Assembly: GCA_951230915.1 (NCBI GenBank)
Contig: OX579635.1
Span: 7,812,001-7,876,000, forward strand
Length of the DNA: 64,000 nt
DNA from: Antitrichia curtipendula
Taxonomy: Eukaryota > Streptophyta > Bryopsida > Hypnales > Leucodontaceae
Reading direction: 5' to 3'
Part shown: piece by piece, positions 58,509 to 64,000 of the stretch
Layout: every line of letters begins with the position of its first letter
How positions within the stretch are numbered: the first letter of the stretch is position 1
The notes under the pieces: generated by a model
Told to the model about the DNA's origin: nothing
What the model saw: the letters and a program-made list of their open reading frames with translations, nothing else
The model's database searches: none
Position numbers and translations under genes: made by a program

Positions 58509-58576
58509 GCATGAAGATCATTTTGGGACAAAAAATTTAAGGCCAACATAAAGATCATTTTGAAACAAAGGAAGTA

Positions 58577-59129
58577 TTATTATTTTTATATTTTTATATT
58601 TTAATTATTAATTATTTACTTTAAATTATTTGAATATTTTGACTAGTTCACAACATAGGGAATAGGCTTGAAACAGCCCTTGCATGCTCTCAAATCCCTT
58701 CTAATGTGGTTGGTAGTTCTAAGTTGGTTGGAATTTGTGTTGTTTGAGATGTTTAAATAGGATTCATTTTAGAACCCATTGCAAATATGTATTTGAGAGT
58801 CTTAACCATATGAGATTTTGTAATTTTTGTGTTATCAACTCAATAGGTTTTAATTGCCAAATTAGACTTAATGCAATGTAATAAATGCTTGGCTATTTGT
58901 GAAAGGCTATTATTTGTGTAGATTGTGTGTATCAATTGAAGTAGAAAATGATGGGATGGTCTTGATTTTGTGAGTATTTGTTCAATTTGAAATCTGCCTA
59001 ATTGTGAAATATGGATTATTGAGTTTGAATTTTATTGTTTTGGTTTGCTATACATATTTTGCCATAGTGGACTAATGTGTTGTGTGTGTGTCTATATGAC
59101 CATTTTGGAAGCTATTATGCTATGTATAT
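58577..59129. other. AT-rich intergenic DNA
   Basis: No gene or element recognised. Confidence 0.5.
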
Positions 59130-62100
59130 AGTGCGTGGTTGAAAGTCCTAATTGAAAATCTTATAAGTTGTAGTACATTTTTTGAGATTATTGTATCCAA
59201 TTTTAGAATTATAAGTGTTTATCTATTGTGTGAGAATGTAATGAGTGGAAATTTGTGTTAGAGTTGTCTTATAAGTGAGCTTAATACAAAGAAAATTAAA
59301 TCCAAGTTGGTGATGAAAGATTGTAAGTTTAGTTGCAACAAAAATTATAGCAAATTAGTTTAAAGTAATAAACGTAATTAAGACAATTTGGTAAACGAAA
59401 AGTCATGTAGTGTTCAAAAGTAGAAAGAAACCGGTTTCTATAAAGATGTTAAAGTTACATTGAAAATGTTGAACTGGTGAAGGATATAAATTAAAAAGTA
59501 AATTAATCTTACTTTTGTGGCTTTTAAGAGTCGAAAGACAAATTGTGCAGTTAACTAGATCAAATTGAAAGGGATATTTACCTAGTTGGAAGGAATTCTC
59601 TAAGCCACTAGTTGTACTTTCTAGTTTGAATTATACCTATTTAATTTAGTCTCACTTATCGACCAAGAATTTTTTTCCCCTAATTTGGAGATATTAAATT
59701 TTACTATATGGTAAAATGTAGCTAAAATTCATAATAAAAGTGGAAATAATCATTTAAAATATTTTTTAATTTTTTAATTAGTTTCTAAAATTAGTTTGAA
59801 ATAAAATTTTGATTATTGAAAATACTTCATACTTGTAGTTTAGGAATTGAGCCAGTGAGGGTATTACTGCATTTTCACTCTAAATAATTTGTAGCTGAAA
59901 TTAAAGAGATGTTTTTTTAGTAAACTTGTACCTATTGTAAAAAATATCTAAAAAAAATTGAACCATGTTGTGTGGAAGTCTACAAATTAATACTCTTTAT
60001 AGATACAATATTTTAGTGAATTCCTAGGAGCATGAATATTATAATATTGATGTCATAAATGGCCAAATTTTACTTTAATTTATTGTTGTTATTATTATTA
60101 ATATATTATATTTTTATAGATTGAAATGTCTAAATATCTAATTATTTTTTGGAATTTTGTACTTTGGGGTGTCTTTTATAAGGAAACTATTATGTGGTTG
60201 ATCTTCTTAAAATCTAAGCATTTTGCATATCCCTTATTAATTTATATGTATTTGAAATACTCTAGAAAAAATCACAAATACATGATCAAAATACAACCAC
60301 TAGTATACATTTTATTGTGCTTGAAATCATTGTCAATCTATAGATGTATTTTATAGTGAATAACATCATAATATAAACCAAATATATTGAGTCATTCTAA
60401 AATTAGAAACCATGGTTATAGGTTCAACAAACCATGGATATAGATTCAAAATTCACATTGCTATAAAATATTATAATTTACTAATTTTTCATAATTTTCA
60501 ATTGGACCCTAAACTAAACTTGATAAGATTGATTTCATTAGTTGGACTCAAATTCAAAAATATTGTTTTATGACTAAATATCAAGAGTACATAGCAAAAA
60601 ATGGTCAATATACACTACATTGGTGATCGAAACCCTAAACCCATGGATTAAGCATCTTCTTCTTTAAAAAAATCAATAATATCATAATGAGGGAATTTGT
60701 AATATTATTTACTACAAATGTACTCAAGCAACCTCCAAAAACAAATTGGATGAAAAAATACATTTTTCCATCCCATAAACTTAGCGGGGTCAATCTTCCT
60801 TGGCCAACTCTCTAATGCTTGTTTTGTAAAAAGTGCTCAGGGGAGTATTTACTATATTTTTCTGTATCAAGTGAAATAACTACCTAATATAAAGGAGGAT
60901 ATTATTTCTAAATTTGAGTATTAAATAGCTTCTTTTATTTATTTAAAAGGAAAATTATGCCATTATACTATATTCTATATTTCATTCAAATGAAGAGCAT
61001 GCATAATCTACAATATCCTATTTTTTTTTATAAAAAATTCCAAACAATTGTGCATGTTTCATTTTGTAATAGGGTTTTTTTTGCAATTGTTTGTGTCATG
61101 ACATCACAAAACAAGGGTCCATTCCTAGATTTTCAAGAACAGCATCAATTTTAACACGTCAAAAACAATAGCAAGTTTCAACAACATGCAAGCAATGACT
61201 AATTTCAAAATTCAAAGAAGTGCAAAACTAGAATTGAAGTTCAGAAGTCTATTGGTTTTAGCAAATCAACTAGTCAAGGAACCAATTTAAAAATTTCACC
61301 CAATAAACAACCATAACTTTAAAAAGTTCAACAAGTCAAGAGCTAAAGCATGTACACTAACAAAATGCACTAGAAGCGATCAAGAAGTGAACGATTGCCA
61401 AACACAACAATATGAGAATGCACAAAGGAATTAGAAATAAAAGTTGTGTTGAGAAACACAAGCGTGTTGCCAAAAATCACTCTCTGCAGTACAAAACGCA
61501 AAGTATTTACAAGTTATAGTTCTAGAGTGTCAAAATTTCAAAATATGAATTTTCAATGTCCTCCTAGCCTCATTAAGAAAATCAACAACCATAGCCCCGA
61601 AGTACAACCTCAACTATCATTAAATACTCTAATAACAATCCCAGCTCAAAAAATAAAGAATTCCCATAAATTGGCAATCCTCCTTCCAAAGACGTACTAA
61701 AATGTTGTTGACACAACTTGCATTCATCTCTAGCGCCCTACACATTGACAATGTTTCCATATTTGCATTCAGATTCATATCTAAATGTGAAAATAAAAAA
61801 GGGAGTAAAAAAACTAAAGCGGTGCAGAATTGAAAACCAGAAATGATATGCCAACTTAGGGTTTCGGGTACACATACCTACAAATTTGGTGCCAAACACC
61901 TCGCATTCAAATCCTAATTTGAATGACAAAAAGAAATGCAGTAATCATGAAGCAAAAATGATCAACAATTCATGGCTTTCATAAAATATACCAAAAAATG
62001 AATTTGCAGTTTAGAAACAAAAATGAGATACAAAGTGAATGCCTCAAGATAACAAAAACAACTCAATTAGGCAGGGTTTAGAATTGCATACCTCCTGACC

Positions 62101-63655
62101 TTCTCTCTGGTTTAGGCTCTCTATTGCTGGACAAGAAGGAGGTCTTACACACTTCTTCCTTTGCACCTTCTTTTGCCATGAAATGTTCCTTGTTGAGCAC
62201 CGCAAGGACTCGCCCAGAATTTGCTAACATCCATATGTACAAGGTGAGGAGAACCTTGACCATTACAAGGGGTGGCACCTAATGCACATCGATGGAGTTT
62301 CAAGCCTTAGAATTTCAGGAAACAAGCATTCCAAACACCGTCATGTACATCACCCTAAACCGCCAATGAATCAGCACCACATCATGCACCTTAAACCAAA
62401 CTACCGAAGAGTTCAAAATAGGATTCAAATTGCATGAAGTCGCATGTTTTTCCTTCGCCAAACGTTGAATCAAATGAGTGCTAAATCAAGATTTGTCACA
62501 ACGCGGCAATGGGCATGTATTGTCACGAAGCAAATCAATTAAAATTAAATTCATTGAATTAAACCAATGGGCATTTGAAGCAGCAACTGCCAAATTAAGT
62601 TACCTTAGTCAATGCAAGCAACCAACATCCAAAGTCTAGGCACTTTAATTTCCACCAAAAAGCAATTACTAAACCCCATCTCTCCTTCATTCATCAATTC
62701 ATCCAACTAATTCACTGAAAATGTAGATTTCATCCACATCCATCTACCAACCTCCACCTTGGTCCTACCTTCAATCCTATATTTTAATCTATAAATAAGC
62801 AAATAAACCTTTATTATATAATGATCCCTATTTTTATTTAAACATCTTGTTATGTTTTTTTGACCCCTGATTTGTTTCTACATTTCTTCAAAATTTTAAC
62901 TCCAACTAATAAACCATACCCTATTTTTTTATCACACGTTGTTTCTAAAGAATCGCCAGTGCCGGCCTCAAGGAAAAGTGATCTTTCTATGGAACAAAAA
63001 TACCAAGGTGAAGTATGGAAGTAATTCAAAAGTTAATGTCTCAATAAATAAATCAAATTTCAAAGTGAAATGTAAGTGAAGTCCCCGTACTGGTGCTTTA
63101 CGTTCTCTTCAACTGTAAGACATATTGAGTAAATTTGGAACTCTAAATATTAGAATTCAACAACTCATGCTACCATGAACAGTTTCTGAGGTCAAAAAAA
63201 ATCATGTAAGTAACTCTAAACTGGAGAGAAATTATTGTAAACAATTGCTTGTGATTGAGTGAATGTGAGGAGGAGTGGAACTAGCATTAAATGAGCTACT
63301 CTATCTTCTATAGAACAAACCTCATTCTACCTAAAACCTCAAATTGGCACTTCTTTTATCATTTAACAAATATCCTGAGCTGCAAAATGGTCTAAGCAAC
63401 TTGTCCATAATTAAAAAAAATTGACACTATAATGTTATTCTACAACATTTTGCAACCACATCCCAACATTTTGCTAAAGCAACATTTTGCTAAAATTTAA
63501 TTTTTATGCCAATACATCATTGTTCATGCCAACAGTTACAACACTATTTATGAAGTAGGTGCCATTATTGGTATTCCTACCTTTTTCCCTTACCTTCAAG
63601 GAAGTCCTACTTTTGCCACCAGGTAAACCTAAACATAACATTGTTTATCAAATAA
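59130..63655 (-). repeat. 2.3-kb repeat R, right copy, split by an insertion
   Basis: 59130-60835 and 62981-63655 together are the reverse complement of 40741-43060. The outer end ccaggtaaacctaaacataac...aacattgttt mirrors the left copy's start. The interruption is described in the next entry. Confidence 0.8.
60836..62973. mobile_element. 2.1-kb unclassified insertion in repeat R
   Basis: Comparison with the uninterrupted left copy places the break after aaaagtg, and the same 7 bases recur at 62974-62980 as a target duplication. The insert begins ctcaggggag and ends gtgccggcctcaagg. The longest frames are 60-84 codons and unrecognisable, and the ends are not clear inverted repeats. It could be a non-autonomous element or a captured gene remnant. 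Confidence 0.6.
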
Positions 63656-64000
63656 TGACTAAGAGGTCACTTTTGCATCCTTGAAATTGGGCCCTCTACA
63701 ATAAACAAAATTGTCTTTTACGGCTCTTCATCCAACCTCAATCTTTAAATTAAGTGGTAAGTCCTTCTTATGTATCTAGTAGAGCATAATACCTTCCAAC
63801 ATAGGGAGGACCAATTGTTGCCTAGTTATACAATTTTATGAAATTGTCCATTCTCAATTAATGAGAGATTAGATTGTTTTTGGCAAGATTGGAAGGTGAA
63901 TGGTGCAAAATCAAAGGTATAAGTGATGACAATAGGCTCTACAAAATTGCTTTTAGGAGCAATGAAATTTACCCCTAAAATGCTATTGAGGACGCACAAT
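63656..64000. other. Intergenic DNA at the window edge
   Basis: No feature recognised. Confidence 0.5.

Larger units (their letters stand above)
56854..58574. mobile_element. Stowaway-like element enlarged by nested insertions
   Basis: Ends CTCCCTCCGTTCCAAAATG and cattttgaaacaaaggaag form an inverted repeat of more than 30 bp (also ctcttcatgttgg / ccaacataaagatc). TA flanks both sides. The 1.72-kb length is due to internal insertions listed next. No transposase frame. Confidence 0.85.

Noticed and set aside
1..64000. tRNA, rRNA, CRISPR or bacterial features
   Set aside because: Nothing with a cloverleaf, rRNA similarity or regularly spaced identical repeats was seen; the gene structure is eukaryotic.

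Overview
The window looks like nuclear DNA of a land plant: AT-rich, repeat-rich and gene-poor. Evidence for a plant is a plant-type S-adenosylmethionine synthetase with a probable 5'-leader intron, two copies of an L-type lectin receptor gene, canonical plant Stowaway (CTCCCTCCGTCCC) and CACTA miniature elements, and a Helitron-class transposon carrying an RPA gene. I cannot name the species. A bryophyte, lycophyte or fern fits at least as well as a flowering plant.

Region 1 (about 2.9-20.3 kb) is best read as one very large, decayed Helentron-type (rolling-circle) transposon transcribed from the minus strand. From its 5' side (high coordinates) it holds captured exons of host genes (an ARM-repeat exon and two Raf-like kinase exons with splice sites preserved), an AT-rich stretch studded with GC-rich hairpins, an intron-containing RPA-like gene, and a replicase in one reading frame (OTU protease, coiled/SANT-like region, zinc region, DUF6570-like region, HUH Rep, Pif1-like helicase, EEP endonuclease). 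Downstream is an accessory locus with a second OTU domain joined to a ParB/DGQHR-like region, then an ORF that may be a degenerate methyltransferase. The replicase is broken by stop codons, a TTAA-flanked MITE and a second insertion with a foldback element. Motifs near the proposed ends (2936-2972 and 20268-20300) recur at the ends of a smaller element at 25.96-27.0 kb, which supports the boundaries.

Region 2 (20.4-31.3 kb) is a graveyard of mobile DNA: members of a TTAA-flanked MITE family, a palindromic non-autonomous Helentron, a 5'-truncated non-LTR retrotransposon tail with a 12-bp target duplication and a nuclease-like domain, and a Stowaway MITE.

Region 3 (31.4-36 kb) holds the only clearly intact gene, S-adenosylmethionine synthetase (+ strand, 32283-33458), GC-rich against its surroundings.

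Region 4 (37.9-63.7 kb) contains two inverted copies (about 1.9 kb each) of an L-type lectin receptor pseudogene, two inverted copies of a 2.3-kb repeat (one split by a 2.1-kb insertion), a decayed calcium-dependent-type protein kinase pseudogene, minisatellites, and Stowaway/CACTA elements nested inside one another. The remaining stretches show no recognisable gene.
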